The notes under the pieces are model-generated. The model searched no databases, was not told the DNA's origin, and was given only the letters and a program-made list of their open reading frames with translations. 64,000 nucleotides of DNA. Source: Parabacteroides sp. AD58 (GTDB lineage Bacteria; Bacteroidota; Bacteroidia; Bacteroidales; Tannerellaceae). A program made the position numbers and the translations under genes. Positions 18,150 through 27,169 of the stretch are shown one piece after another (position 1 is the stretch's first letter; each line of letters starts with the position of its first letter). The stretch lies in assembly GCF_023744375.2 (NCBI RefSeq), contig NZ_CP146284.1:1984001-2048000 (forward strand), in the 5' to 3' direction.

Positions 18150-18980
18150 ATGGAAGCGACACCGAAACCCTATAAAATTGGTTTAGCGCTCAGCGGAGGC
18201 GGCGCCAAAGGATTTGCACACCTGGGCGTTTTTAAATTATTAGAAGAAAGTGGACTGAAACCGGAAATCATCTCAGGAACAAGTGCAGGCTCACTCATGG
18301 GTGTATTATTTGCCGACGGATATTCGGCCGAAGAAATCAAAAACATGTTTATCGGAAGAGAATTCTCTGAATTTGCACAATTACAGATTCCAAAATCCGG
18401 TTTATTCAACTACGATCGTTTTCAGGACTTTTTAAGACGACATTTACGGACCAAGCGGATTGAAGATCTGCCGATTCCGACAGTAATCGTTGCCACTGAT
18501 CTGGATCGTGGTTGCAGCCATGAATTTCGTTCAGGACCTATCGTTGAAGCTGTCACCGCATCCTGCTGTATGCCCATTGTATTCAGTCCGGTTCTTATTG
18601 ATGGCGTACATTACGTAGACGGCGGACTTTTCCGGAATTTCCCGGTTTCGACCATACGTGACGAATGCGAATACGTAATCGGTGTAAACGTAAGTCCGCT
18701 GATTCCTCAACGATACAAACAGACCCTTTTGCATATCGCCCAACGAACGTATCATTACGTATTCAAGGCAAATGCTATTGAGGACAGAGAATTATGTGAT
18801 ATACTAATTGAAGCTAAAGAAGTGGGACTTTACAAGACATTTGATCTGGAAAATATTAACCTGATTTCTGAAATAGGCTATGAAGCAGCAGTCGAGGCTT
18901 TTCAGAAAGTAGTACAGGAGAACAAACACGAAACCCTGATCAAAGCCATAAACTCACACCCAAACGGCATGCTGCCATAA
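18150..18980 (+). CDS. Patatin-like phospholipase (RssA-type)
   Basis: A 276-residue cytoplasmic patatin-family hydrolase with the complete catalytic set: the oxyanion loop GGGAKGFAHLGV (residues 16-27), the nucleophile elbow GTSAG with Ser45, and the catalytic Asp in YVDGGLFRN. Proteins of this size resemble the RssA/YchK group, whose substrate is undefined. There is no signal peptide. The GH13 gene follows 24 bp later on the same strand, so the two are probably cotranscribed though no functional link is obvious. Confidence 0.88.
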   Translation: MEATPKPYKIGLALSGGGAKGFAHLGVFKLLEESGLKPEIISGTSAGSLMGVLFADGYSAEEIKNMFIGREFSEFAQLQIPKSGLFNYDRFQDFLRRHLRTKRIEDLPIPTVIVATDLDRGCSHEFRSGPIVEAVTASCCMPIVFSPVLIDGVHYVDGGLFRNFPVSTIRDECEYVIGVNVSPLIPQRYKQTLLHIAQRTYHYVFKANAIEDRELCDILIEAKEVGLYKTFDLENINLISEIGYEAAVEAFQKVVQENKHETLIKAINSHPNGMLP

Positions 18981-19004
18981 ATCGTCAATAATAATTCAAA
19001 AAAT

Positions 19005-20702
19005 ATGGAATCAAGAAAAACAGAAAAGATGATCATCTATCAAGTGTTTCCCCGGTGGTTTGGAAATACAAAAACAAAACTAATCCGTAACGGAAGCCTT
19101 GCAGAAAATGGAGTAGGCAAATTTTCGGATTTCACGCCATTGGCACTGAGTAAAATCAAGGAGTTAGGAACCACACATATCTGGTATACAGGAGTTATCG
19201 AACATGCTACAAAGACAGACTATACGGCCTATCACATACAGAAAGACCATACAGCCGTTGTAAAAGGTAAAGCCGGTTCGCCTTATGCCATCAAAGACTA
19301 TTACGATATCGATCCGGATTTGGCCGACCATGTGGAAAACCGAATGGAAGAATTCGAGGCTTTGGTAGCCCGGACCCACGAGGCCGGCATGAAAGTCATC
19401 ATCGATTTCGTTCCGAATCACGTAGCGCGGCAATATCATTCGGATGCCCAGTACAATTTCATCGAAGAACTCGGACAAAATGACAACACGTCTAAAGCCT
19501 TCGATCCGAACAACAATTTCTATTACATCCCGGGACAACCGCTGACTCTTCCGTTTACGGATGATGACGACGGATTGCAATACAGCGAATTCCCGGCCAA
19601 GGCGACCGGCAATGACCGTTTTGATGCTTTCCCGACCTGTAACGATTGGTATGAGACCGTCAAACTGAACTACGGAGTAGATTATCTGAATGGCCGAAGC
19701 AAGCATTTTAACCCGATACCCAACACATGGTATAAAATGCTGGACATCCTCCGCTTCTGGGCCGGCAAAAAGATAGACGGCTTCCGCTGCGATATGGCAG
19801 AAATGGTGCCGGTCGAATTCTGGGAATGGGCTATTCCGCTTGTAAAGAAAGATTATCCGGTTATCTTCATTGCCGAAGTATATAATCCGGCTTTATACAG
19901 AAGCTACATCTTTACCGGGCATTTTGATTATCTCTATGATAAAGTAGGCCTGTACGACACCTTGCGGGCTGTTATTTGCGGACAGGCTCCGGCCAGTAAC
20001 ATTCCGGCCTGCTGGCAATCGCTGGAAGGTATTCAGTCGCACATGCTGAATTTCCTGGAGAATCACGACGAACAGCGCCTGGCATCCGACTTCTTTGCCA
20101 AAGATCCTGCTGCCGGAATATCCGGTCTGCTGGTTTCTGCGCTGATGAATACGAATCCGTTCATGATTTATGCCGGACAGGAATTAGGCGAAAGAGGCAT
20201 GGATGAAGAAGGATTCAGTGGACTCGACGGACGCACTACCATCTTTGACTATTGGAGTGTTTCGACATTGCGCAACTGGAAGAACGGAGGTAAATTTGAT
20301 GGCGGCAAACTGACGGATCAGCAGAAACAGCTGCGCCAGCAATACATCACCATTCTGAATATTGCCCAAAATGAACCGGCAATTACGCAAGGAGACTTCT
20401 TCGACCTGATGTATACCAACGAAAAGAACCGTTTCTTCAACAACCGCAACCAATATGCGTTCTTGCGGAAATACAAAAACGAAGTTATTCTGGTCGTTGC
20501 CAATTTCACCCATTCAGAACAGAATGTATGGGTAAATATACCGGAAGATGCCTTCAGAACACTCGGTATAAAAGATAACGAAGCAGCGATACAGAAAGAT
20601 CTGATGACAGGAAAAGAAACGATCAGTACACTGACTACAGCCTGGCCGTTTAAAGTGAAATTACCGGCATGTTCGGGTAAAGTATTGAAGTTTACCTATT
20701 AG
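19005..20702 (+). CDS. GH13 alpha-amylase family glycosidase, cytoplasmic
   Basis: A 565-residue GH13 enzyme without signal peptide. The four GH13 regions are visible: VIIDFVPNH (region I), GFRCDMAEM with the nucleophile Asp263 (region II), FIAEVY with the acid/base Glu291 (region III) and LENHDEQR with Asp355 (region IV). A beta-sandwich C-terminal domain ends in KLPACSGKVLKFTY. It should act on alpha-glucans or maltodextrins inside the cell; exact specificity (amylase, neopullulanase, glucosyl transfer) cannot be read from sequence. No sus-like or glycogen genes are beside it. Confidence 0.88.
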   Translation: MESRKTEKMIIYQVFPRWFGNTKTKLIRNGSLAENGVGKFSDFTPLALSKIKELGTTHIWYTGVIEHATKTDYTAYHIQKDHTAVVKGKAGSPYAIKDYYDIDPDLADHVENRMEEFEALVARTHEAGMKVIIDFVPNHVARQYHSDAQYNFIEELGQNDNTSKAFDPNNNFYYIPGQPLTLPFTDDDDGLQYSEFPAKATGNDRFDAFPTCNDWYETVKLNYGVDYLNGRSKHFNPIPNTWYKMLDILRFWAGKKIDGFRCDMAEMVPVEFWEWAIPLVKKDYPVIFIAEVYNPALYRSYIFTGHFDYLYDKVGLYDTLRAVICGQAPASNIPACWQSLEGIQSHMLNFLENHDEQRLASDFFAKDPAAGISGLLVSALMNTNPFMIYAGQELGERGMDEEGFSGLDGRTTIFDYWSVSTLRNWKNGGKFDGGKLTDQQKQLRQQYITILNIAQNEPAITQGDFFDLMYTNEKNRFFNNRNQYAFLRKYKNEVILVVANFTHSEQNVWVNIPEDAFRTLGIKDNEAAIQKDLMTGKETISTLTTAWPFKVKLPACSGKVLKFTY

Positions 20703-20727
20703 AAATAGAGATTATTCGGACCATATA

Positions 20728-20758
20728 GTTGTCCTTTTGTAATTGTTTTGTAATTTTG
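20728..20758 (+). promoter_or_regulatory. prs promoter
   Basis: TAATTTTG (20751-20758) matches the TAnnTTTG -7 consensus, and TTG (20729-20731) lies 19 bp upstream in the -33 position. The start codon is 43 bp downstream. Confidence 0.65.
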
Positions 20759-20801
20759 CAGATCAAATAATCTATTTTACTAAAGATAAATATTCGGAAT
20801 A

Positions 20802-21743
20802 ATGAGTGCACAAACTCCTTTCTTAGTATTTTCGGGAACAAATTCCCGTTACTTGGCAGAAAAAATCTGCAATAGTTTAGGTTGTCCTCTGGGACAAATG
20901 AATATTCAACACTTCGCAGATGGAGAATTCTCTGTTTCGTACGAAGAATCTATTCGTGGGCGTGATGTATTTTTAGTACAATCTACATTTCCAAATTCAG
21001 ACAACCTGATGGAGTTGCTCCTGATGATTGATGCTGCCAAACGTGCTTCTGCCCATTCTATTATCGCAGTTATCCCTTACTTTGGTTGGGCACGTCAAGA
21101 CAGAAAGGATAAACCCCGTGTAGCAATCGGAGCAAAATTAATTGCCGACATGCTGAGCGCAGCCGGAATCAATCGTCTGATCACAATGGATTTGCATGCT
21201 GACCAGATTCAGGGATTCTTCAATGTGCCGGTTGACCACTTGTATGCATCAAGCGTATTCCTGGATTATATCAAGAACGAACTGCCGTTAGACAACTTAT
21301 GTATCGCAACTCCCGACGTAGGTGGAACAAAACGTGCCAGCAGCTATTCTAAATATTTAGGACTGCCGATGGTAATCTGCCATAAATCTCGTCTGCGTGC
21401 CAATGAAGTAGCTGAAATGCGCATCATCGGTGATGTAAAGGGATTGGATGTCCTGTTGGTAGACGATATGGTTGATACAGCCGGTACTATCACAAAAGCA
21501 GCCAACCTGATGATGGAAAACGGTGCTAAGTCTGTTCGTGCAATCGCCAGTCATGCAGTGATGTCTGATCCGGCTTCTACTCGCGTTGATCAGTCAGCTC
21601 TGACAGAAATGATCTTTACCGATTCTATTCCTTACGCCAAGAAATGCGAAAAGGTTAAGATTCTGTCTATCGCAGATATGTTTGCTGAAGCTATCCGCCG
21701 TGTTTGCAGTGGCGAATCTATCAGCTCTCTGTATACGATCTAA
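20802..21743 (+). CDS. prs: Ribose-phosphate pyrophosphokinase
   Basis: A 313-residue PRPP synthase of normal class I length. It transfers pyrophosphate from ATP to ribose 5-phosphate, feeding purine, pyrimidine, NAD and histidine synthesis. The N-terminal NSRYLAEKI, the flexible loop region YFGWARQDRK, the MDLHADQIQGFF metal site and the PRPP-binding loop VDDMVDTAGTI are all present. It has its own promoter and a strong terminator shared with the converging Zn-peptidase gene. Confidence 0.98.
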   Translation: MSAQTPFLVFSGTNSRYLAEKICNSLGCPLGQMNIQHFADGEFSVSYEESIRGRDVFLVQSTFPNSDNLMELLLMIDAAKRASAHSIIAVIPYFGWARQDRKDKPRVAIGAKLIADMLSAAGINRLITMDLHADQIQGFFNVPVDHLYASSVFLDYIKNELPLDNLCIATPDVGGTKRASSYSKYLGLPMVICHKSRLRANEVAEMRIIGDVKGLDVLLVDDMVDTAGTITKAANLMMENGAKSVRAIASHAVMSDPASTRVDQSALTEMIFTDSIPYAKKCEKVKILSIADMFAEAIRRVCSGESISSLYTI

Positions 21744-21763
21744 TAACAAACAACTATACAAAC

Positions 21764-21800
21764 AAAAAGAACCGGGTGCAAAAGCATCCGGTTCTTTTTG
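21764..21800. terminator. Bidirectional terminator, prs / Zn peptidase
   Basis: AAAAAGAACCGG-GTGC pairs with GCAT-CCGGTTCTTTTTG around an AAAA loop, 21 bp after the prs stop. A- and T-rich flanks make it work on either strand. Confidence 0.85.
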
Positions 21801-21817
21801 TTTTATCCATTATTTCA

Positions 21818-22498
21818 TTATTCATCACGACTTCCACCTAAGAAAATCAGAATATAATACATCAGAGAAGCCAGCGAACCTAAAGCTGCTACAACATATG
21901 TATAGGCAGCCGACTTCAGGGCATCTTCGGCTTTATCATGTGTATAAACATTCGTAATTCCTGCTCTATTCAACCAAACCAAAGCACGTTGGCTCGCATT
22001 GATTTCAACAGGCAGTGTGATAAAGCTGAACAATGTGGTTGTGGCAAAAAGAATAATACCAAACAACATCAGCTGCGGAAAAGTATGCAATAACAACATG
22101 CCGCCTAATAATACCCAAGAAACAATATTGGAAGCAAAGCTCACAATCGGAACTAACGCTGAACGCATCTTTAACGGCGCATAAGCCTTGGCATGCTGAA
22201 CGGCATGACCGCATTCATGTGCGGCAACAGCGGCAGCAGCTACGCTATTACTATAATAAACGCCTTCACTCAGATTGACTGTTTTGTTCATCGGGTTGTA
22301 GTGGTCAGTCAACATACCTGGAGTACAAGTGATTTGAACATCATAAATACCGTTGTCATGAAGCATTTGTTCGGCAACGTCGCGTCCTGTCATTCCATTG
22401 GGTAAGGGTACTTGAGAATACTTCTCGAATTTTCGCTTCAGGTTAGATGAAACTAACCAGCTCAATAGGGCGAATCCTATAAAAATAATCCAATACAT
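21818..22498 (-). CDS. Neutral zinc metallopeptidase (YugP/DUF family)
   Basis: A 226-residue membrane protein of the PF04298-type zinc peptidase family. The zinc motif is AAHECGHAVQHA in the first half; hydrophobic segments lie at the extreme N-terminus (IIFIGFALLSWLVSSNL), in the middle (IVSWVLLGGMLLLHTF and LMLFGIILFATTTLF) and at the C-terminus. Substrate unknown; the family is conserved in Firmicutes and Bacteroidetes. It ends at the shared terminator with prs. Confidence 0.85.
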   Translation of the reverse strand: MYWIIFIGFALLSWLVSSNLKRKFEKYSQVPLPNGMTGRDVAEQMLHDNGIYDVQITCTPGMLTDHYNPMNKTVNLSEGVYYSNSVAAAAVAAHECGHAVQHAKAYAPLKMRSALVPIVSFASNIVSWVLLGGMLLLHTFPQLMLFGIILFATTTLFSFITLPVEINASQRALVWLNRAGITNVYTHDKAEDALKSAAYTYVVAALGSLASLMYYILIFLGGSRDE

Positions 22499-22566
22499 AA
22501 TTGTAAATTACTATAAATAAAATAATTCAGTTCTCAAATATAGAACAAAATCCTTACCAAACAAAG

Positions 22567-22612
22567 AAATGGCAGAAAGATGTGCCATATCGAACACATC
22601 TTCTGCCATTCC
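22567..22612 (-). terminator. purA terminator
   Basis: AATGGCAGAAAGATGTG (from 22567) pairs with CACATCTTCTGCCATT (to 22610) with one bulge, 66 bp after the purA stop and followed by a T-rich tail on the minus strand. Confidence 0.7.
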
Positions 22613-22675
22613 TGACAATATCTTTACCCGACAGAAAAAGCTATCTGCCTGTCTTTCGGTCAATTTGTCTTTTCT

Positions 22676-23947
22676 TTATTCTTCGGTATAACGGACAATT
22701 GTCTGCTCACGATCCGGACCTACTGAAACGATCTTGATGGGCACACCTAATTCTTCTTCCAAGAATGATAAATAAGCATTGAATTCTTCAGGGAATTCAT
22801 CTTCGCTCTTCATCTTTGTCAGATCCGTCTGCCAGCCCGGTAATTCAACATAAACCGGTTCTACATCGCCATCGATTGAATAAGGGAATTCTGTTACTTC
22901 TTCCCCATTAATCTTATAAGCAACACAGGCTTTAATGGTCTCGAAAGAATCAAGCACATCGCCCTTCATCATGATCAACTGACTGACGCCATTGATAGTT
23001 ACCGCATACTTCAAAGCAACCAAATCAATCCATCCACAACGACGTTTACGTCCAGTTACTGCACCAAATTCATGTCCAATCTGACCGATCTTGTCACCTG
23101 CTTCATCGAACAGTTCTGTTGGGAACGGACCACTGCCGACACGAGTACAATAAGCTTTGAAGATACCATATACTTCACCGATATTGCGAGGAGCAACACC
23201 CAAGCCTGTACAGCAACCTGCACAAATCGTATTCGAAGAAGTAACAAATGGATAAGAACCGAAATCGACATCCAGCATAGTTCCCTGAGCGCCTTCAGCC
23301 AATACATTCTTGCCGCTCTTCAATAAATTATTGATGAAATGTTCACTATCAATCAGCTTGAACTGTTTCAGGTAATTCAAAGCATCAAACCACTTTGCTT
23401 CCAGTTCCGTAATATCATAATCATAATTCAATGATTTCAGAATAGCTTCGTGTCTGGCTTTAGCGGCACTATAAATAGATTTGAAATCGCGCAACAAATC
23501 GCCTACACGCACACCATTACGACTGATTTTATCTGTGTAAGTCGGACCAATACCTTTTCCGGTAGTACCAATCTTGCCTGCGCCTTTTGCTGCTTCGTAA
23601 GCCGCATCCAGGATACGATGAGTCGGCAGGATCAAATGAGCCTTCTTAGAGATATACAATTGCTTCGTAATATCATGTCCACTGGCAGCCAAAGCTTCTG
23701 CCTCTTCCTTAAACAATACCGGATCCAGTACAACACCATTACCAATCACGTTGATTTTTCCACCCTGGAAAATTCCGGAAGGAATAGAACGCAGCACATA
23801 TTTTTCACCTTTGAACTCTAATGTATGTCCAGCATTAGGTCCGCCCTGAAAACGAGCGACCACATCGTATTTCGGAGTAAGAACGTCGACTACTTTACCT
23901 TTGCCTTCGTCACCCCATTGCAATCCTAATAAAACATCTACTTTCAT
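22676..23947 (-). CDS. purA: Adenylosuccinate synthetase
   Basis: A 423-residue GTP-dependent enzyme that joins IMP and aspartate, the first committed step to AMP. The N-terminal GLQWGDEGKGKVVD loop with the catalytic Asp, the GPNAGHT motif with the catalytic His, TGKGIGPTYTDK and EGAQGTMLDVDFGSYPFVTSSN are all intact. Its partner purB is at 53.6 kb in the same window. It has a -7 box at 24032-24039 and an 85-nt leader that can form alternative hairpins. Confidence 0.98.
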   Translation of the reverse strand: MKVDVLLGLQWGDEGKGKVVDVLTPKYDVVARFQGGPNAGHTLEFKGEKYVLRSIPSGIFQGGKINVIGNGVVLDPVLFKEEAEALAASGHDITKQLYISKKAHLILPTHRILDAAYEAAKGAGKIGTTGKGIGPTYTDKISRNGVRVGDLLRDFKSIYSAAKARHEAILKSLNYDYDITELEAKWFDALNYLKQFKLIDSEHFINNLLKSGKNVLAEGAQGTMLDVDFGSYPFVTSSNTICAGCCTGLGVAPRNIGEVYGIFKAYCTRVGSGPFPTELFDEAGDKIGQIGHEFGAVTGRKRRCGWIDLVALKYAVTINGVSQLIMMKGDVLDSFETIKACVAYKINGEEVTEFPYSIDGDVEPVYVELPGWQTDLTKMKSEDEFPEEFNAYLSFLEEELGVPIKIVSVGPDREQTIVRYTEE

Positions 23948-23980
23948 TGCTTTTATTTATATAGGCCGTTAATATTTCAA

Positions 23981-24019
23981 TTGTATGCGTGACAGGCTTG
24001 CCACTTCACATACAAGCCT
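23981..24019 (-). promoter_or_regulatory. purA leader with two mutually exclusive hairpins
   Basis: In the region between the -7 box and the purA start, AGGCTTG (23994-24000) pairs perfectly with CAAGCCT (24013-24019). A second pair, TTGTATGCGTGA (23981-23992) with TCACATACAA (24006-24015), shares bases 24013-24015, so both cannot form at once. A regulatory role is an inference. Confidence 0.4.
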
Positions 24020-24031
24020 CAACACAATTGA

Positions 24032-24039
24032 CAAAGGTA
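24032..24039 (-). promoter_or_regulatory. -7 box of purA
   Basis: The minus strand reads TACCTTTG, matching TAnnTTTG, 85 bp before the purA ATG; the first porE stop lies just upstream. Confidence 0.55.
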
Positions 24040-24094
24040 GTGGTTTTATTGGAGAAACCGAACGATTCTCCCCACTTTTTTCCAGTCAAGCCAA

Positions 24095-26092
24095 TTAGAA
24101 CAAGTTGTAATTCGTCCTTAAAACCTTAAACTCTGTACGACGATTGATCTGATCCGCAATCTCCTGCTGTTCGGGAGTCAGTTTCAAGATAAAGTCTTCC
24201 GTCAAAACGTCTCCTTCCTTTAAGAAATCAAACTGTTTGGCCATCTTCTTATTGATCGTTTTCGGAACACTCTCTCCATATCCTTTAGCTTCCAGCCGAT
24301 CAGGAGCGATTCCTCCGGCAATCAGATAATCGACAACTGACTGGGCACGCCGCTGGGCCAGCTTTTCATTATACTTGTCTGTACCTTTCCGGTCAGTATG
24401 TGCTCCTAATTCAATCGTCACATTCGGATTATCATTCAGCATCTTGATCATTTCATCCAAAGCCTTTTTCGATTCTGGACGCAAAGTTGCTTTATCAAAG
24501 TCATAGAAGATATTCTCAATAACAACAGGTTTGCTAATCGGTGAAAGGAAGAAATCAACAATATACGTTTCACTCTTTTCTTCCGGACTGGTGTGCAGTT
24601 CATAGTTCTGATTCAGGAAACCACGGGCACTGGCCATCATGACATATTTAATATCCCGTTCCAGTTCCACTTCATAAGTTCCATCCTTTTTAGTCTGCAC
24701 CTTGGCATTCAGTCCGTCTTTGCCCACAATCCGAACCGTTGCATCTTCAATTGGATATTCGTCCACATCATTAACAATCCCTTCAATCCGGACTGTTATG
24801 GTTGGTTTTTCAAACGAATAAATATGATCAAACCCACGAGCATCGTTCCGGTTCGAACTGAAAAAGCCTTTCTCTTTATTTCCCTCAAACGTAATACCGA
24901 AATCATCACTTGAAGAATTGATCGGGAATCCTAAGTTCTCTACTTTCCAATGACCTGTACTATCTTGAGTTGCCTTAAACAAATCCAAACCGCCAGCTCC
25001 AGGATGACCGTTGGATGCAAAATATATAGTTACGGAATCACGTACATAAGGAAACATCTCATCGCCTGTTGTATTAATCTCCGGACCTAAGTTTTCCATA
25101 GGACCAAAATCACTTCCTGCGACACGAGCCCGATATAAATCTTTTCCTCCAAAGCCGCCCACTACATCCGACGTGAAGTAAAGATATTTTCCATCCGGAG
25201 AAATAGCCGGATGCCCTAAAGCCGTTACCGAATCTTTTACAATCGTCGTCCGTGAACCTTTTCCCCATTTGGCACTACTACGGGTAGAAACATATATTTC
25301 AGAAGTCCGGTCGCCTGTTTCATCCTGCGAACAATACGTATAATACATCGTATTTCCATCCGCAGAAAACGAAGGCGTTCCTTCATCAAACTCCGTGTTT
25401 ACTTCGTCTTCCAGCTCTTCCGGATTCAACCAATTTCCATTTTCATCTTGTTTCACCAAATAGAAGTTGTTATTATACTGGCCGGTAATTGCACTCACCT
25501 TGGCTTCTTTATCTTTTGTCCGGGAAGAAGCAAAATACAATTGATCATATTTCTCACCGGTCAGCATAGGAGAAAATTCGCCCCGACGTGAATTAAATTT
25601 CTCCATACGGCGAACTTCATACCGGGTTGGATTCTTCTTCCATTCAGGAGCCAGCTGGCAACCTTCTATCCCATTAAACGCCAACTGGCTTTCGGGATTA
25701 TACATTAAATAAGCGTCATATTGTTTAATGGCCTCCGTATAACGGCCCTTCCGCTGAAGCATCTGACCTAAACGCAGATTCAAGATAGAATCCGGATATT
25801 CATACCTCAAGGCATTCATATATCCGCTGATGGCTTTGTCCGTACTATTGATCAACCGATTACATTCAGCCATACGGAAAGCGATGTATCCACGCAAGTC
25901 ACGTTTCTTAGGTGAAGTTTTCGTATAAACTTTACGGTAAATAGCTGCAGCTTCATAGTATTCTCCGATACGTTGCTTTTCTTCTGCATCACTTAATTTA
26001 GCAGTTTTGCAGGAGAAGAACACCGATGACAGAAAAATACCCAGCAAACCAATTAATATGTAGGATGTATGTTGATTCATTGCTTTGGACAT
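24095..26092 (-). CDS. porE: PorE-like OmpA-family lipoprotein (T9SS)
   Basis: A 665-residue lipoprotein (lipobox ending VFFSC) with the domain order described for PorE of P. gingivalis: TPR repeats (about residues 30-150), a PD40/WD40-like propeller with repeated SPDGKYLYFTSD-type strands (about 165-430), a carboxypeptidase-regulatory-like beta domain (ITVRIEGIVNDVDEYPIEDATV, about 430-515) and a C-terminal OmpA peptidoglycan-binding domain (FYDFDKATLRPES to the end). PorE is a T9SS component thought to tether the machine to peptidoglycan. The gene is last in a minus-strand run mtaB-acyltransferase-GT2-porE. Bacteroidetes also have related OmpA/PD40 proteins outside T9SS, the main alternative. 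Confidence 0.8.
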   Translation of the reverse strand: MSKAMNQHTSYILIGLLGIFLSSVFFSCKTAKLSDAEEKQRIGEYYEAAAIYRKVYTKTSPKKRDLRGYIAFRMAECNRLINSTDKAISGYMNALRYEYPDSILNLRLGQMLQRKGRYTEAIKQYDAYLMYNPESQLAFNGIEGCQLAPEWKKNPTRYEVRRMEKFNSRRGEFSPMLTGEKYDQLYFASSRTKDKEAKVSAITGQYNNNFYLVKQDENGNWLNPEELEDEVNTEFDEGTPSFSADGNTMYYTYCSQDETGDRTSEIYVSTRSSAKWGKGSRTTIVKDSVTALGHPAISPDGKYLYFTSDVVGGFGGKDLYRARVAGSDFGPMENLGPEINTTGDEMFPYVRDSVTIYFASNGHPGAGGLDLFKATQDSTGHWKVENLGFPINSSSDDFGITFEGNKEKGFFSSNRNDARGFDHIYSFEKPTITVRIEGIVNDVDEYPIEDATVRIVGKDGLNAKVQTKKDGTYEVELERDIKYVMMASARGFLNQNYELHTSPEEKSETYIVDFFLSPISKPVVIENIFYDFDKATLRPESKKALDEMIKMLNDNPNVTIELGAHTDRKGTDKYNEKLAQRRAQSVVDYLIAGGIAPDRLEAKGYGESVPKTINKKMAKQFDFLKEGDVLTEDFILKLTPEQQEIADQINRRTEFKVLRTNYNLF

Positions 26093-26131
26093 CTCGGTAA
26101 ATATCTTACTTATAACGTAAAATCCAGGATA

Positions 26132-27169
26132 TTATTGCGGTAAGTCCGAATAATGTTTTCGTCCTCTCACATAAAACTGCCACAACAAACTGTATGATTT
26201 CAATTCCGGTATTTCTGATAGAATGGTCTTTTGCTGATTTTCCAGACGTTTAGGCTCAAACTTCGGGAGTAACTGATAAAATTCACGCCGCGCCTGATAA
26301 ACTGCCCGGGCATTCGCAGCATGCCCCGTCAAGAAGAACTTAAGAGCCGCCAGATAATCCAACCAGAAACGCAAGCGCATCACCGGCTTCAAATCTTTTT
26401 CCGGCAGATTCTTATACAGCATCAGCAGATTATTCCGGAAATTCAGGAAAGTCTTTCGTGGACTCTCGGCATTTAAAGTACCGCCACCTTTATGATAAAT
26501 TACCGACTGAGGTGTACAAACCAACCGGTGTCCACGAGAGCGAAGACGCCAGCACAAATCAATCTCTTCTTGATGCGCAAAGAAATCGCCATCTAATCCG
26601 CCAACAGCCTTATAGATATCTGTACGGATAAATAAACAGGCTCCCGTTGCCCAAAGTACATCAATCGGAGAATCATATTGCCCTTTGTCTGCTTCAACAA
26701 CATGCAGCAGACGACCCCGACAGAACGGATAACCATATTTATCCATAAAACCGCCCGAAGCGCCGGCATATTCAAAAAGAGAGCGCTGCAAATCTGCTTT
26801 AATCTTCGGCTGAACAGCTACCACATCCGCTTGTGTATCCAATAACCGGCAAGGAGCTTCCAGCCAATGAGGTGTTACTTCTACATCACTGTTCAGCAAG
26901 ACACAATAAGGATGCGTTATATGCTTTAAGGCCTGATTATAACCTTCTGCAAATCCATAATTCTTATCCATCCGGATAATCTGCACCGAAGGGAATTTAT
27001 CAGCCAGCATTTGTAGCGAATCATCCGTTGAACCATTGTCTGCGACAATCACATCAGCCCACTCTGCTGGCGAATAACGGACAACAGAAGGAAGATATCG
27101 TTCCATCAATGCAGAGCCGTTCCAATTCAATATAACAATTGCTATTTTCTTACTCTTAGTTATTTCCAT
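26132..27169 (-). CDS. Glycosyltransferase family 2
   Basis: A 345-residue GT2 enzyme with GT-A fold markers: AIVILNWNGSALMERYL at the start, VVADNGSTDDSL, the metal-binding LLNSDVEVTP segment and FFAHQEEIDLCWRLRSRGH in the acceptor region. It resembles rhamnosyl/galactosyl transferases of surface glycans; the sugar cannot be told. Its start overlaps the acyltransferase gene by 14 bp, which suggests a joint role in lipid-linked glycan or LPS assembly, and porE follows after 39 bp. Confidence 0.88.
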   Translation of the reverse strand: MEITKSKKIAIVILNWNGSALMERYLPSVVRYSPAEWADVIVADNGSTDDSLQMLADKFPSVQIIRMDKNYGFAEGYNQALKHITHPYCVLLNSDVEVTPHWLEAPCRLLDTQADVVAVQPKIKADLQRSLFEYAGASGGFMDKYGYPFCRGRLLHVVEADKGQYDSPIDVLWATGACLFIRTDIYKAVGGLDGDFFAHQEEIDLCWRLRSRGHRLVCTPQSVIYHKGGGTLNAESPRKTFLNFRNNLLMLYKNLPEKDLKPVMRLRFWLDYLAALKFFLTGHAANARAVYQARREFYQLLPKFEPKRLENQQKTILSEIPELKSYSLLWQFYVRGRKHYSDLPQ

